Positions 16,506 through 25,989 are shown, counted from the stretch's first letter. The stretch is 64,000 nt of DNA from Fimbriimonadales bacterium (GCA_025998675.1 AP024673.1:124001-188000); one strand, 5' to 3'. Program-made: numbers and translations. The notes: a model not told the origin generated them from the sequence alone.

Positions 16506-17405
16506 ATGGGCGTTATCGTGGGTCTGGAGGGCGGCGGCACGAAAACGGGATGCGCCGTGCTGAGCGAACAGGGCGAGCGACTGACCTACGCCGAGGGCGG
16601 TCCCGCGAACCTGAACTTTGTGGGCGAGGCGACCCAGCGCGAGTCGTTCGAGACCGCGCTGAACGGCGCGCTGCAGGGCATCGACGCGCCTGTGCTGGCG
16701 CTGGGCTACTGTGTGGCGGGCACGCGCGGCAACTGGGATTGGGTGCTGCAGCGATTGGGCAATCCGCCCGCCTACCCGATTGAGGAGTCGCGTATCGCGA
16801 TGCTCAGCACAGGCGTCGAGCGGGCGCACGGCGTGGCGGTGATTGCAGGCACGGGCGCGCTGATTGGCGGGTTTGTGAACGACGCGCTGGCGCGCCAGAT
16901 GAGCGGCTGGGGCGCGCTGCTCGGCGACGAGGGCAGCGCGTATGATGTCGGCATGCGCGCCATCCGAGCCGCTGTGCGCGCATGGGACGGGCGCGACCGC
17001 GAGACCGCACTGATTGAGGCGGTACAGCGCTACTTCGGCGTGCAGGATTTGCGGGAACTCGTGCCGCTGTTTTACGAGCGGGGCGTGCCGCGCCATGTGG
17101 TCGCCGCCTTCGCCCAGCATGTGGTGGACACAGCGCGTGCGGGCGATACGCGGGCGAAAATCATCCTGCGGCAGGCGGGCGATGACCTGGCGCGCGACGC
17201 GCTCGCCTGCGCCGCGTATCTGTTCGAACGCGACGACGAGTTCACCGTTGCAACAACAGGCGGGATGTTCAAAAGCCGCATCTTCCGCATGGCGTTCCAG
17301 CACGCCTTCGAGTTGCTGTTTCCGCATGCGGTGTTTCGGGAGCCAGTGATGCCGCCTGCGGAGGCGGCGGCGCGGGCGGTCTGGCGTCGGCTACGCGCGG
17401 GGTAG
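16506..17405 (+). CDS. BadF/BadG/BcrA-type ATPase, N-acetylglucosamine-kinase-like
   Basis: 299 residues. An actin-fold sugar kinase: phosphate-1 loop GLEGGGTKTGCAV at the N-terminus, GTGALIGG in the middle and the GDEGSAYDVG block typical of GlcNAc kinases. It most likely phosphorylates an amino sugar. It is transcribed divergently from tRNA-Ser with a TATAAT 7 nt upstream and no Shine-Dalgarno, so a leaderless mRNA is likely. It overlaps the convergent ChaN-like gene by 15 bp. Confidence 0.88.
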   Translation: MGVIVGLEGGGTKTGCAVLSEQGERLTYAEGGPANLNFVGEATQRESFETALNGALQGIDAPVLALGYCVAGTRGNWDWVLQRLGNPPAYPIEESRIAMLSTGVERAHGVAVIAGTGALIGGFVNDALARQMSGWGALLGDEGSAYDVGMRAIRAAVRAWDGRDRETALIEAVQRYFGVQDLRELVPLFYERGVPRHVVAAFAQHVVDTARAGDTRAKIILRQAGDDLARDALACAAYLFERDDEFTVATTGGMFKSRIFRMAFQHAFELLFPHAVFREPVMPPAEAAARAVWRRLRAG

Positions 17406-18254
17406 CCACACGAAATCGCCCAGCGCGGCGCGTACTTGCACAGGGCGGTCGCTGGGCGGCAGGGGCACAATCACGCGCGTCGCCAGCGGTGTGCGCATGC
17501 GCAGGCGCAGCGAGATGCCCACATCGTACATCACATGCCCGTTCCCCGCAAGAATCACAAACGCCAGGCGCGGCGAGGGCACGGTGCGCTCCAGATAGCG
17601 CAGCGCGCTGTCCGCCATCGCCGTGTCCCACACCACCTGCGCGGCGTAGAAGTTGTCGTTCGCCTGCTGCCCTGTAGGGTGTCCCCCGCCGAGCAGCGCG
17701 TAGAAGAGCGTGCGGTGCGCCTCCACGCTGAGGTCGGGGTCAGGCACGCCCATGCGCTCTGCTTCGGGGATGCTTTGCCAGCCGTTGCGCGCCGTTTGAC
17801 GCACCAGCGCGCGCGGCACATTTAGCCCCACCAGCCGCAGCCGATGGCGAGCAACTACCTCGAAAATCGGGCGGTAGAGCGCGAAGTCGAAGCCCCACTG
17901 TGTGCGCCACTCGCTCTGCTCGATAAACTCCGTCTCGCTAAGCCGATTCAGCGTCCACAGGTTGAGCGCGTGCTGCTTCGTGCGGTCGAACATCTCCATC
18001 CCGACGATGACGCTGCGCCCTGCCTGCGCCAGCGCGTCGATGACCTGCGCCTGAAACAGGTGATGCTGGGCGTTGTCGTGCTGCTCGCCAATCAGGATGA
18101 AGGTCGCCGGCTCGAGCAGGCGCGCCATCTCCCGCAGACTCACGGCGCGGCGACGGTGTGTGTCCACAATCTCGTCGGGGCGCATGGTCAGCAGGTACTG
18201 ACGGCGCGGGTCGCCAATCGGCAGGGTGTAGACGGTCTCCTGTGCGGTGCGCAT
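17391..18254 (-). CDS. ChaN-like (haem-binding uptake, Tiki) domain protein
   Basis: About 287 residues from ATG 18254. The block FILIGEQHDNAQHH and later GMEMFDR, then LAGNGHVMYDVG near the end, match the ChaN/Haem_bdp-uptake family, related to TraB/Tiki proteases with Glu and His as key residues. Family members bind haem or act as metallopeptidases. No clear signal peptide or lipobox from this start, and a longer frame runs opposite the next gene and is not trusted. Substrate unknown. Confidence 0.78.
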   Translation of the reverse strand: MRTAQETVYTLPIGDPRRQYLLTMRPDEIVDTHRRRAVSLREMARLLEPATFILIGEQHDNAQHHLFQAQVIDALAQAGRSVIVGMEMFDRTKQHALNLWTLNRLSETEFIEQSEWRTQWGFDFALYRPIFEVVARHRLRLVGLNVPRALVRQTARNGWQSIPEAERMGVPDPDLSVEAHRTLFYALLGGGHPTGQQANDNFYAAQVVWDTAMADSALRYLERTVPSPRLAFVILAGNGHVMYDVGISLRLRMRTPLATRVIVPLPPSDRPVQVRAALGDFVWLPRA

Positions 18255-18351
18255 CACCCACGATTTCGTGAACTTATCGCCGATTCCTGCAGGAGTTATG
18301 CTATCAGGCGCGAAATGGCTATCAGGTACAATACACTTCGGAGGCAAACGA

Positions 18352-18678
18352 ATGCAGAAGGGTGTGGATCCGATCGGGATCGGCGTGATTGCGCTCGGCG
18401 TGGTGATGTTGATTGTGCTGGTAATCATCAGCAACAACCAGATGCCGCAGCCGTTGCCCGCGCCGCAGGTACCCGACTTGAACGGTTTAGCGCGCAAGAT
18501 TGAAGACCCGCTGTCGGCGGCGGTGGGCGCAGCAGGCATGGGCGGCGCGCCGATGATGGGCGGACCCACAGGCGGATTCGGCAGTGCAGCGCCGCCCAGT
18601 GCGCCGATGGGCGGACCTGCCGCGCCTCCCAGCGCGCCCCGCGGCGGTGGACGCGGCGAAATGCCCGAAGATTACTGA
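18352..18678 (+). CDS. Small single-pass membrane protein, Pro/Gly/Ala-rich tail
   Basis: 108 residues. One transmembrane helix (IGVIALGVVMLIVLVII, about residues 10-28) is followed by a low-complexity tail rich in Pro, Gly, Ala and Met (repeats of APPSAPMGG). A TACAAT box lies 20 nt upstream and a GGAGG ribosome site precedes the ATG; a strong terminator follows, so it is a single-gene unit. I do not recognise the family. Confidence 0.75.
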   Translation: MQKGVDPIGIGVIALGVVMLIVLVIISNNQMPQPLPAPQVPDLNGLARKIEDPLSAAVGAAGMGGAPMMGGPTGGFGSAAPPSAPMGGPAAPPSAPRGGGRGEMPEDY

Positions 18679-18767
18679 GAATTCTCGGAACGCTGGCAGG
18701 GATGCTCCGTCTATACACGCTGCAAGGGTCGTCCTGCTCTCAAGACACACCAGAGAGCATCTCTGCC

Positions 18768-18797
18768 AGAGGCTCGCACACCGAGCCTCTTTTTTTT
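18768..18797 (+). terminator. Rho-independent terminator
   Basis: A 9-bp stem (AGAGGCTCG / CGAGCCTCT), 5-nt loop and eight T, placed about 90 bp after the small membrane protein gene. Confidence 0.92.
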
Positions 18798-18919
18798 CGG
18801 TGGGGCAGAGGATAGATATGAAGTTGTATCAATCCCTGGTTTTTGCCGCTGGGTGTAGACACATCTATGCTTGTTCTGGCAGCGCACAAAGAGGCGCGTT
18901 CCCTAACCATACTCCTCTA

Positions 18920-19094
18920 ATACAAATCTGCTGGTCATAGTTCGCAAAACGGCAACTTATGGAGTGCGGAAGCGGAGCTTCCGCGTTCGCTGAAGCTCTC
19001 GCTTCAGCACTCCATAGTCGCGGGGCGCGGGCAACAGCACGCCGCTGCAGGCGCGTGCAAGCCAATTAACGAACTCTAACCGCGTAGTTGGTAT
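18920..19094. mobile_element. MITE-like element, family B copy 1 (ATACCAA ends)
   Basis: Non-coding 175 bp with terminal inverted repeats: left ATACAAATCTGCTGGTCATA and right (complement) ATACCAACTACGCGGTTAGA, both followed by GTTCG. The inside holds the GGAGTGC double hairpin (18961-19013). Read in reverse, it aligns end to end with the copy at 32960-33132, including CCCCGCGACTATGGAGTGC. No transposase is present. Confidence 0.8.
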
Positions 19095-19165
19095 AAGCCT
19101 GTGGGCTCTAGGAGTCGCCGAACAGGGTAGGGGCAAGGCATGCCTCGCCCCTACCGATGGCGCCG

Positions 19166-21409
19166 TCATGGCTTACCCCTCTCGTTCGGCGCGGGTTGGG
19201 GGTCGGGACGATAGAAAATCCCGCGCTCTTCGGGTTGCCCGTACAGCTCCGGGTGCAGGTACTTGCCCTGATAGTGTTCGGGCTTCTCCTGCTCGGCCTG
19301 GTAGCCGTAGCGTTGCACCCAGCGGTCGTTGCGGATGGCTTTCACCTCCCACGACACGCGCTTGCCGGGCGCGCCTCCCGCGATTTTGAAGCGGTTGTTC
19401 TGGATTTCCACGGCGATGTGCAGGTTCGGCATCGCCGCGCCGATGGCAGTCAGCGTGTAGCGCGGGTCGCGGTTGATGGCTTCGAAGTAGTCGGGCAGTT
19501 GCACCCACGCCTCGCCGCGCGCGTCCAGCACCACCACGCCGTTATAGATATTCTGCGGTTCGGGCGCTTCCGTGCAGAAGTGGTTCAGGAAGTGCGTTTC
19601 GGGGTTAAGGGGATGGTCAATCTGGAACGATTTCGTGCCCGAGGCGGCGAATTGTCCGCTTGAGTAGACGCCGTAGCCGTTGGGGCTGGCGCTGCGCCCG
19701 TGCACGCCGTAGGTCACACCGTTGGAGGCTCTTGCCCAGCCGTACACGCCCCAGCCTGAGGTGCTGCGACTTTCCCCGTACACGCCGTAGGTCTGGTCGC
19801 TCGTCGAGGTTGCCAGCCCGTAGACGCCCGTGCCCGCGTTGGTTCTGCCGTGAACGCCCCAGCCCGCGCCTGTGTGTTCCCCATAGACGCCGATGCTGTC
19901 AAAAGCTGTGCCCCGATTGACGCCCTTGACGCCTGCAGAGAGGCTCCCAGGACTGGATGCGCTCACTTCGCCATAGACGCCCACACCTGCAGGGCTGCGA
20001 CTCTGCCCATAGACACCGTAGGTCGCGCCTGTGGTGGCGGTTGCCAGCCCGTAGACGCCCGTGCCCGCGTTGGTTCTGCCGTGAACGCCCCAGCCCGCGC
20101 CTGTGTGTTCTCCATAGACGCCGATGCTGTCAAAAGCCGTGCCCCGATTGACGCCCTTGACGCCTGCCGAGAGGCTTCCAGGATTGGAGGCGTTCACCTC
20201 GCCGAAAACGCCTGTGCCTGCGGAGCTGTCGCTTCGCCCATACACACCGTAGGTCGCGCCGCTGCTTGCGCGCGCCCAGCCGTACACGCCCCTGCCCTCG
20301 GGGCTTTCGCTTCGCCCATATACGCCGAGGGATGAGCCGCTGGTGGCGGTTGCCCAGCCGTACACGCCCGCGCCCTCGGGGCTGTCGCTTCGCCCATACA
20401 CGCCGAGGGATGAGCCGCTGGTGGCGGTTGCCCAGCCGAACACGCCTCTGCCCTCGGGGCTGCGACTTTGTCCGAACACGCCGTAGGTGAAGCCGCTGGT
20501 GGCGGTTGTCCAGCCGAACACGCCCCTGCCCTCGGGGCTGTCGCTTCGCCCATATACGCCGAGGGATGAGCCGCTGGTGGTGGTTGCCCAGCCGTACACG
20601 CCCGCGCCAGAGGGGCTGGCGCTTAGCCCATACACGCCGTAGGTCGCGCCTGTGGTGGCGGTTGCCCCCCCGAATACACCCGTGCCATTGGGGCTATCGC
20701 TTAGCCCATACACGCCGTAGGTGAAGCCGCTGGTGGCGGTATGATGCCCGTAGACGACGCGATTGCTCGCACTCGTCTCCACATGCAGAAGATAAAGAGG
20801 ATTGCTGATGCCAATCCCCACGTTCCCCGCGGTGTAGAAAATGTTGCTCCCTGACGCCTGCCAGAAGGCGTCGCGCAGGTCGTCGCTGGGCGCCCACGCG
20901 CTGCCGTTCCACTTCAGCACCTGCCCGCTGCTCGGCGCCGCCGACGACACCGCGCGCCCCTGCAACCGCGCCACCGTCGGGTTCGGGTAGCTCCCGCTCA
21001 AATCGCCCCCCGCCGCGCCAATCGGGTTCGCCGTGCCCGCCGTCGCCGCGCGAATCGCATACGGCGTCGGATTAATCTTCACACGCGGCGAAAGCTCCTG
21101 ATAACTGCCCGTGCTGCTGCCCGGACGCACCGCTATCTCCAGATACCGATCCGCGCCTGTCCACGCCGACGCGCCAAAGTCGATCGTCGTCGTGAACAAG
21201 CCGTTCTGCACATTCAAGTCGTTCGCAAACTGGTCAGTTCCGACCTGTGTTCCGCCTGAGGGGGCGTCGTACAGTCGGAAGCGAAAGTCGTAAGTCCCGT
21301 TCGCGGGGTTGCCGCTCACGCGCAGGAACCCCTGATAGGTGAATGGCTGGGCGCTGCCCAGCGTCAGAGTCGTTATCACGCTCGCCAGTGTCAGCCATCG
21401 TTTGAGCAT
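19166..21409 (-). CDS. Secreted repeat protein, tail-fibre-like beta structure
   Basis: 747 residues with a signal peptide (first 20 residues, ending GSA-QP). Residues 20-125 form an N-terminal domain with FTYQGFLRVSG and RVKINPTPYAIRA blocks that recur in bacterial surface proteins. Residues 195-590 are about 25 degenerate repeats of the type GVYGxSxSPxGxGVxGWA, likely a beta-helix or fibre shaft. The last 150 residues (from KSFQIDHPLNPE) are a conserved C-terminal cap. A GCGGAGG ribosome site precedes the ATG. Probably a surface fibre; no phage genes surround it. Confidence 0.75.
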   Translation of the reverse strand: MLKRWLTLASVITTLTLGSAQPFTYQGFLRVSGNPANGTYDFRFRLYDAPSGGTQVGTDQFANDLNVQNGLFTTTIDFGASAWTGADRYLEIAVRPGSSTGSYQELSPRVKINPTPYAIRAATAGTANPIGAAGGDLSGSYPNPTVARLQGRAVSSAAPSSGQVLKWNGSAWAPSDDLRDAFWQASGSNIFYTAGNVGIGISNPLYLLHVETSASNRVVYGHHTATSGFTYGVYGLSDSPNGTGVFGGATATTGATYGVYGLSASPSGAGVYGWATTTSGSSLGVYGRSDSPEGRGVFGWTTATSGFTYGVFGQSRSPEGRGVFGWATATSGSSLGVYGRSDSPEGAGVYGWATATSGSSLGVYGRSESPEGRGVYGWARASSGATYGVYGRSDSSAGTGVFGEVNASNPGSLSAGVKGVNRGTAFDSIGVYGEHTGAGWGVHGRTNAGTGVYGLATATTGATYGVYGQSRSPAGVGVYGEVSASSPGSLSAGVKGVNRGTAFDSIGVYGEHTGAGWGVHGRTNAGTGVYGLATSTSDQTYGVYGESRSTSGWGVYGWARASNGVTYGVHGRSASPNGYGVYSSGQFAASGTKSFQIDHPLNPETHFLNHFCTEAPEPQNIYNGVVVLDARGEAWVQLPDYFEAINRDPRYTLTAIGAAMPNLHIAVEIQNNRFKIAGGAPGKRVSWEVKAIRNDRWVQRYGYQAEQEKPEHYQGKYLHPELYGQPEERGIFYRPDPQPAPNERGKP
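19810..20183 (-). repeat. 143-bp near-exact duplication within the repeat protein gene
   Basis: Segments 19810-19952 and 20041-20183 are almost identical (a few silent changes), 231 bp (77 codons) apart. Both encode the stretch around NRGTAFDSIGVYGEHTGAG. This suggests recent unequal recombination within the shaft region. Confidence 0.85.
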
Positions 21410-21537
21410 GGTAGTCCTCCGCTTGTATTATGCATGGGGGGTCTTACAAAAGTCTTAACAAATCGGGGTTTTTGCGGGTGCAGGCGTAAATCTGGTAATT
21501 TTGCGTGGGAGACAGGGAAACAGCGGATGGGGTACAT

Positions 21538-21638
21538 TAAGTACCTGTGCGCGAGAAATGCGACATGCGTGCGCAGCGCCGTCTTTATGGAGTGCGGAAG
21601 CGGAGCTTCCGCATGCTGAAGCTGCGCTTCAGCACTCC
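21538..21638. mobile_element. Truncated MITE-like element, family A copy
   Basis: The left part (TAAGTACCTGTGCGCGAGAAA.. CGACATGC..CTTTATGGAGTGC) matches the copy at 40812 and includes the GGAGTGC double hairpin at 21589-21638. The right end with CAAAGACACTTA is missing. Confidence 0.7.
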
Positions 21639-21710
21639 AAAAAAACTTTGTACGCCGCATAAGCTCTACCGACAGTGCGTGGTTGAACATACAACGCAAT
21701 CAAACCTGTG

Positions 21711-22331
21711 ATGGAACCGAGTCGCCCAATTCTGATGCTGGTGCTGCCCTACACGCCGCAGACCGACCCGGCGCGGGCGCTGTGGGTCGCCGAGCGCGCG
21801 CTGGAGGGCGGGGTGAACTGGGTGATGCTGCGCGTGCGGGGGCTGCCCGCCCGACTCGCGATAGACGGCGCGCTGGAGTTGCGCCGCCTCACGCATGCAC
21901 ACGGGGCGCGGCTGAGCGTCAATCCTTACCCCGCGCTGGCGGAGTGGGTGAACGCCGACGCGCTGCACCTGCCCGAAGACGCGCCGCCCTACACGCCCCC
22001 CGCGCCCATGCAACTGGGCAGGTCGGTTCACAGTGTGGACGCCGCCCGACGCGCCGAAGCCGAAGGCTGCCGCTACTTGCTGGTCGGTACGATGTTCCCC
22101 ACCCAGAGCCATCCCGACAAGCCGCCTGAAGGAATCGAGCTGCTGCGTCAGGTGCGCGCGGCGGTTTCGATTCCGCTGATTGCGATTGGGGGGATTACGC
22201 CCGAACGAGTCGCCGCGTGCATAGAGGCGGGCGCACAGGGCGTCGCCGTGCTGTCGGGCATCGTCGACGCGCCCGACCCCGCCGACGCCGCTACACACTA
22301 CTGGGCGGCTTTGTGCGCGTGTGCAACTTGA
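21711..22331 (+). CDS. thiE: Thiamine-phosphate synthase (ThiE/TenI family)
   Basis: 206 residues. A TIM barrel of the ThiE/TenI type: phosphate-binding LLVGTMFPTQSHPD and AIGGITPERV are the family blocks. ThiE joins the pyrimidine and thiazole halves of thiamine phosphate; TenI is the related aromatase, so the exact role is not certain. ATG 21711 follows an in-frame GTG at 21708. No thi genes lie beside it and I see no TPP riboswitch. Its end overlaps the convergent terC by 41 bp. Confidence 0.8.
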   Translation: MEPSRPILMLVLPYTPQTDPARALWVAERALEGGVNWVMLRVRGLPARLAIDGALELRRLTHAHGARLSVNPYPALAEWVNADALHLPEDAPPYTPPAPMQLGRSVHSVDAARRAEAEGCRYLLVGTMFPTQSHPDKPPEGIELLRQVRAAVSIPLIAIGGITPERVAACIEAGAQGVAVLSGIVDAPDPADAATHYWAALCACAT

Positions 22332-22995
22332 TGTTCAGAATCTCCACCGCCAGCGAGAACGCCATCGCGAAGTAGGTGTAGCCTTTGGGAATCTTGTAGC
22401 CGAAGCCCTCGCCCATCAGGTTGAACCCAATCAGCACCAGGAACGCCAGCGCCAGCACCTTCAGCGACGGGTGCGCGTCAATCACGCGGCTCACGCTGCC
22501 TGCGAACGCCATCATAAACGCAACCGCAATCAACACGGCGGCAATCATCACCCACAAATCGCGCGCCAGCCCCACCGCCGTGATTACCGAATCGATGGAG
22601 AACACCAGATCCACCAGCACAATCTGCAGAATGGCGAGACCGAAGGTGAGCCGTTTGGGTACTTTGACCTCGCCCTGCGCACTCTCGATCTTGTGGTGAA
22701 TCTCATAGGTCGCCTTGCCCATCAGGAACAGCCCGCCCGCTATCAGTATCAAATCGCGTCCCGAAAACTCGTTGCCCAGCACGGCAAACAGGGGCGACTC
22801 CAGCCGCATAATCCATGTGATCGAGAGCAGGAACAGCACGCGCATCAGGAACGCGAGGCTCAGCCCCACGAAACGCGCCTTCGCGCGCTGTTCGGGCGGC
22901 AGCTTATCCGTCAGAATCGAGATAAAAACAATATTGTCGATGCCCAGCACAATCTCGAGCGCCGTGAGCGTCAGTAGCGCGACCAGTGCTTCCAT
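22291..22995 (-). CDS. TerC family integral membrane protein
   Basis: About 234 residues, seven or so hydrophobic helices. The hallmark TALEIVLGIDNIVFISIL at the N-terminus and DLVFSIDSVITAVG in the middle are the two conserved acidic motifs of TerC, linked to tellurite resistance and, in studied bacteria, to manganese export. TACACT lies 10 nt before ATG 22995. The longer open frame to 23211 is not used because this start matches the family exactly. Confidence 0.93.
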   Translation of the reverse strand: MEALVALLTLTALEIVLGIDNIVFISILTDKLPPEQRAKARFVGLSLAFLMRVLFLLSITWIMRLESPLFAVLGNEFSGRDLILIAGGLFLMGKATYEIHHKIESAQGEVKVPKRLTFGLAILQIVLVDLVFSIDSVITAVGLARDLWVMIAAVLIAVAFMMAFAGSVSRVIDAHPSLKVLALAFLVLIGFNLMGEGFGYKIPKGYTYFAMAFSLAVEILNIKLHTRTKPPSSV

Positions 22996-23033
22996 GCTGG
23001 GCGATAGTGTACCATGTGAGGTATGCTTATGAT

Positions 23034-23294
23034 ATGCGCTGGCGGATTCTGGGCGCGGAGGAGCGTTCTCGCATCGGGCAGTTTGTGGCGGTCGCCGTCG
23101 CTGGGGACGATATGACCGCGACGCTCGTGCGCGATTACTTACGCACGCACGGCGTCGCGGCGAACTTCCCGCCCGTGACCTACATTTTTCGCGTGATTCC
23201 TGAAGGCACACACATCTGGGTGCATTACGACGACGAGGCGGATGCGCTGGGGCTATTGCGCCAGCTGGAGATGGAGTGGTACACGGAGTCGTAG
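23034..23294 (+). CDS. Small hypothetical protein (DUF2007-like)
   Basis: 86 residues. The pattern FVAVAVAGDDMTATLVRDYLRTHGV followed by a short beta-rich end resembles DUF2007-type signal-like proteins, but the match is weak. TATGCT at 23022-23027 is 6 nt from ATG 23034, arguing for a leaderless start. gpsA begins directly at its stop (TAG then ATG), so the two form an operon. Confidence 0.65.
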   Translation: MRWRILGAEERSRIGQFVAVAVAGDDMTATLVRDYLRTHGVAANFPPVTYIFRVIPEGTHIWVHYDDEADALGLLRQLEMEWYTES

Positions 23295-24308
23295 ATGAGA
23301 GTCGCGGTTGTTGGGGCGGGTTCGTGGGGCACGGCGCTGGCGTGGCTGCTGGGGCAGAAGGGCTTGCCCGTGTATCTGTGGGGGCGCGACGCCGTCCAGA
23401 TTGCCGCTCTCGCCGCCGAGCGGGTCAACCGCCGCTATCTGCCCGAAGCGCCGCTGCCCGACACGGTGATCCCTACCTGCGATCCTGAGCCGCTGCAGGC
23501 GTGCGCGGTGTGGGTGCTGGCGGTTCCGTCGGGCGCGCTGCGCGAGGCGTTGCGCCTGTGCCCCCCGCCCGAGGCGACGCTGATTATCGCCGCGAAGGGG
23601 CTGGAGCCAGCGACGGGCAAACTGCTGACGCAGGTGGTGTGCGAGGCGCTGGGCAATCGCGAGGCGCGCACCGCCGTGCTGTCGGGACCGAACCTCGCCG
23701 TCGAGCTGGTGCGCGGCGCGCCGACCGCGAGCGTCGCCGCCTCCAGCAGCCTGCTGTGCGCCGAGCAGGTGCAGGAGCTGCTGATGACCCCGCCGATTTT
23801 GCGCGTCTACACCTGCGACGATGTGGTGGGCGTGGAGCTGGGCGGCGCGCTCAAAAATGTGTATGCGATTGGCGCGGGCGTCAGCGACGGGCTGGGCTTC
23901 GGCGACAACACCAAAGCGACGCTGCTCACGCGCGGGTTGGCGGAGATGATGCGCTTCGGCGCGGCGATGGGCGCGCGCCCCGAAACCTTCATGGGGCTGA
24001 CGGGCGTGGGCGATTTGTTCGCGACCGCCGTGAGCCGACTCAGCCGCAACTACCGATTCGGGCGCGCGATTGCGGAGGGCAAGACCGTCGACGAGGCGCG
24101 CGCCGCGCTCGGACAGGTCGCCGAGGGCTACCCGACCGCGCTGGCGGCGCAGTCGCTCGCGGCGCAGCTGGGCGTCGAGATGCCCCTGCTGAACGCCATC
24201 GCCGACATCCTCACGGGCAAACGCGCGATTGCCGACGCGCTGCAGAGCCTGATGGCCCGCCCGCCCCGTGGCGAGCGGGAGTTTCGCTTCACGGCGTTGC
24301 AGGGGTGA
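23295..24308 (+). CDS. gpsA: Glycerol-3-phosphate dehydrogenase [NAD(P)+]
   Basis: 337 residues, the normal length. It makes sn-glycerol 3-phosphate from dihydroxyacetone phosphate for phospholipid synthesis. The Rossmann motif GAGSWGTALAW starts at residue 7; the catalytic Lys lies in GALKNVYAIGAG, and GLTGVGDLFAT and RNYRFGRAI complete the family signature. It follows the small upstream gene with no gap. Its last 20 bp overlap the convergent M14 peptidase gene. Confidence 0.97.
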   Translation: MRVAVVGAGSWGTALAWLLGQKGLPVYLWGRDAVQIAALAAERVNRRYLPEAPLPDTVIPTCDPEPLQACAVWVLAVPSGALREALRLCPPPEATLIIAAKGLEPATGKLLTQVVCEALGNREARTAVLSGPNLAVELVRGAPTASVAASSSLLCAEQVQELLMTPPILRVYTCDDVVGVELGGALKNVYAIGAGVSDGLGFGDNTKATLLTRGLAEMMRFGAAMGARPETFMGLTGVGDLFATAVSRLSRNYRFGRAIAEGKTVDEARAALGQVAEGYPTALAAQSLAAQLGVEMPLLNAIADILTGKRAIADALQSLMARPPRGEREFRFTALQG

Positions 24309-25989
24309 GCGCGCACTCCGCCCGCGCCACGCCCGCCCGCTCGTGGCGGGCAATCAGGCGCACGGTACCGCCCTGCGGCGCGTGCACCACCCACTCCACC
24401 TTCGCGCGGTCGTCGGTCGGGTCGGCGTTCCACACGCTGGCGGCGGAGGGCTTGTAGGCGCGCCCCTCCAGCTGACCCAGCTCCTCGCGCGGTTTGCCCG
24501 TGCGCAGGGTCGCGCCTTCGGGCAGCTCGATCTCCGCAATCACGCCGCGCACGACCTTCTTCTCCGTCGCCTTTTTGGTGATGTAGGTCGGCAGCCAGCC
24601 CGTGTTCTGCACCACCAGCCGCACTTTGTAGAGCGCGTCGCCCAGCGGCTCCGCCGTCGCCTCGTATATCTCCAGCTTCGGCGAAATCAGCAGGTGCCAC
24701 ACCAGCCAGTCGGGGAAGCGCGCAATCTCTTTCTCCAGCAGCTCGGGCGGCGGGTTGCGCCACGCATACAGCATGTCCCAACCGCCCAGCTCCACTTTGC
24801 CCAGCTGGGGATGCTCGAACTCATACCAGTCCACATAGCCCCTGCCGCCCAGCGCCTCGTCGCTCCACTTCAGCAGCTTGAGGTCGTCCGCGACGGGATG
24901 CTCGCGGTACCAGTCAATAAACTTGTAGTCGGTGATGCCCGCCTGCTGCTGCGGACTCCAGATTTCCACTGTCCACGCGAACACGCCGAGGTGGTCGTAC
25001 ATCCAGTCGTCAAACACGCCTGTGATGTATTCCTTCGGGTGGTACTTGAAGTCGTGGTAGACGGAGATGTTCGGGTAGCCTGTGATTTCGGTACCCTTCG
25101 CGCCGATTTTCTGGTAGGTCCAGAGGTCTTCGGCGGGGAAGGCGTCGTCGGGCTGATGGCTGTAGGGGCGCAGCAGCACGCCGCTCCATGTGTGGAAAGT
25201 GATACCGCCCGTGATGTTGGGGTGTTTCGCAATGAAGTCCACAATTGCGCGCACTTCGGGTTCGGAGGTGGGGTAGGGACCCGCGCCATGCTGTTCGTAT
25301 TCCTGCCGCCAGTTGCTGGGGAAGTTGCGGTTCAGGTCCAGCCCCTCTTTTTTCGGCTGGATGGTGAGGATGGCGGGGTCAAACGGCTCTTCGAACCTGC
25401 CTTCGGGCAGGATTCGATAATACTCGCCGCCCACCTCGTCGGGGTCGCGGCGCGCCATCAGGCGCGGCTCGTCGGGATGCTTTTTCCAGTTGCCGTTCGG
25501 GTCGGGAATGCGCATCATCAGCATGCGCCCGTCGCCGTCGATGTCTTCCTGCACCAGCCCGCCGATGGGGTCTTCGTCGTAGGGGTAGGGGCGCGTGCTG
25601 GAGCGGATGATTTTGGGCTTCTCGGCGAGCGCCCATTCCGCGCCGTCGGGGTTCACGCGCGGGCAAATATAGAACGCGCGCGTGTCCAGACAGCGCGTGA
25701 TTTTCTCGTGCGCGCCATATTCGTTGACAAGGCGGTGAATCAGATACAGGCACGCCGCAGAGGGCGAGACCTCGCTCGCGTGGATGTTGCCGTCCACCCA
25801 CAGCGCGGGCTTCTCCTCGGCGGGACCCGTGGCGAAGTTCGTGACGGTCAGCAGCCAGATGTCGCGCCCTTCGTAGCTCTTGCCAATGCTCTCGATACGC
25901 GCCAGCTGCGGATACTCCTCCGCGAAGGCGTGTAGAATGCGCGTCAGTTCCTCGTACCGATAGTAAGTATCAAAACGCACCTGTGGCAT
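24289..25989 (-). CDS. M14 family zinc carboxypeptidase
   Basis: 566 residues. Zinc ligands H70-x-x-E73 (GNIHASEVSP) and a later His in ITFHTWSG, with catalytic Glu in FAWTVEIWSP, give a complete M14 active site; NPDG and RNFPSNW are substrate-binding blocks. The C-terminal 150 residues form a beta-rich domain (VRLVVQNTGWLPTYITKKA). No signal peptide is visible, so it may act in the cytoplasm or be exported another way. An AGAGGAG ribosome site precedes ATG 25989. Confidence 0.92.
   Translation of the reverse strand: MPQVRFDTYYRYEELTRILHAFAEEYPQLARIESIGKSYEGRDIWLLTVTNFATGPAEEKPALWVDGNIHASEVSPSAACLYLIHRLVNEYGAHEKITRCLDTRAFYICPRVNPDGAEWALAEKPKIIRSSTRPYPYDEDPIGGLVQEDIDGDGRMLMMRIPDPNGNWKKHPDEPRLMARRDPDEVGGEYYRILPEGRFEEPFDPAILTIQPKKEGLDLNRNFPSNWRQEYEQHGAGPYPTSEPEVRAIVDFIAKHPNITGGITFHTWSGVLLRPYSHQPDDAFPAEDLWTYQKIGAKGTEITGYPNISVYHDFKYHPKEYITGVFDDWMYDHLGVFAWTVEIWSPQQQAGITDYKFIDWYREHPVADDLKLLKWSDEALGGRGYVDWYEFEHPQLGKVELGGWDMLYAWRNPPPELLEKEIARFPDWLVWHLLISPKLEIYEATAEPLGDALYKVRLVVQNTGWLPTYITKKATEKKVVRGVIAEIELPEGATLRTGKPREELGQLEGRAYKPSAASVWNADPTDDRAKVEWVVHAPQGGTVRLIARHERAGVARAECALTPATP

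Noticed and set aside
18920-19094. Insertion sequence
   Set aside because: Too short for a transposase and no coding frame; better described as a MITE-like element.
19166-21409. Prophage tail-fibre gene
   Set aside because: It has a signal peptide and no phage genes around it; more likely a cell-surface fibre.
21639-21710. TPP riboswitch upstream of thiE
   Set aside because: The THI-box core (CTGAGA...) is absent from the short gap.
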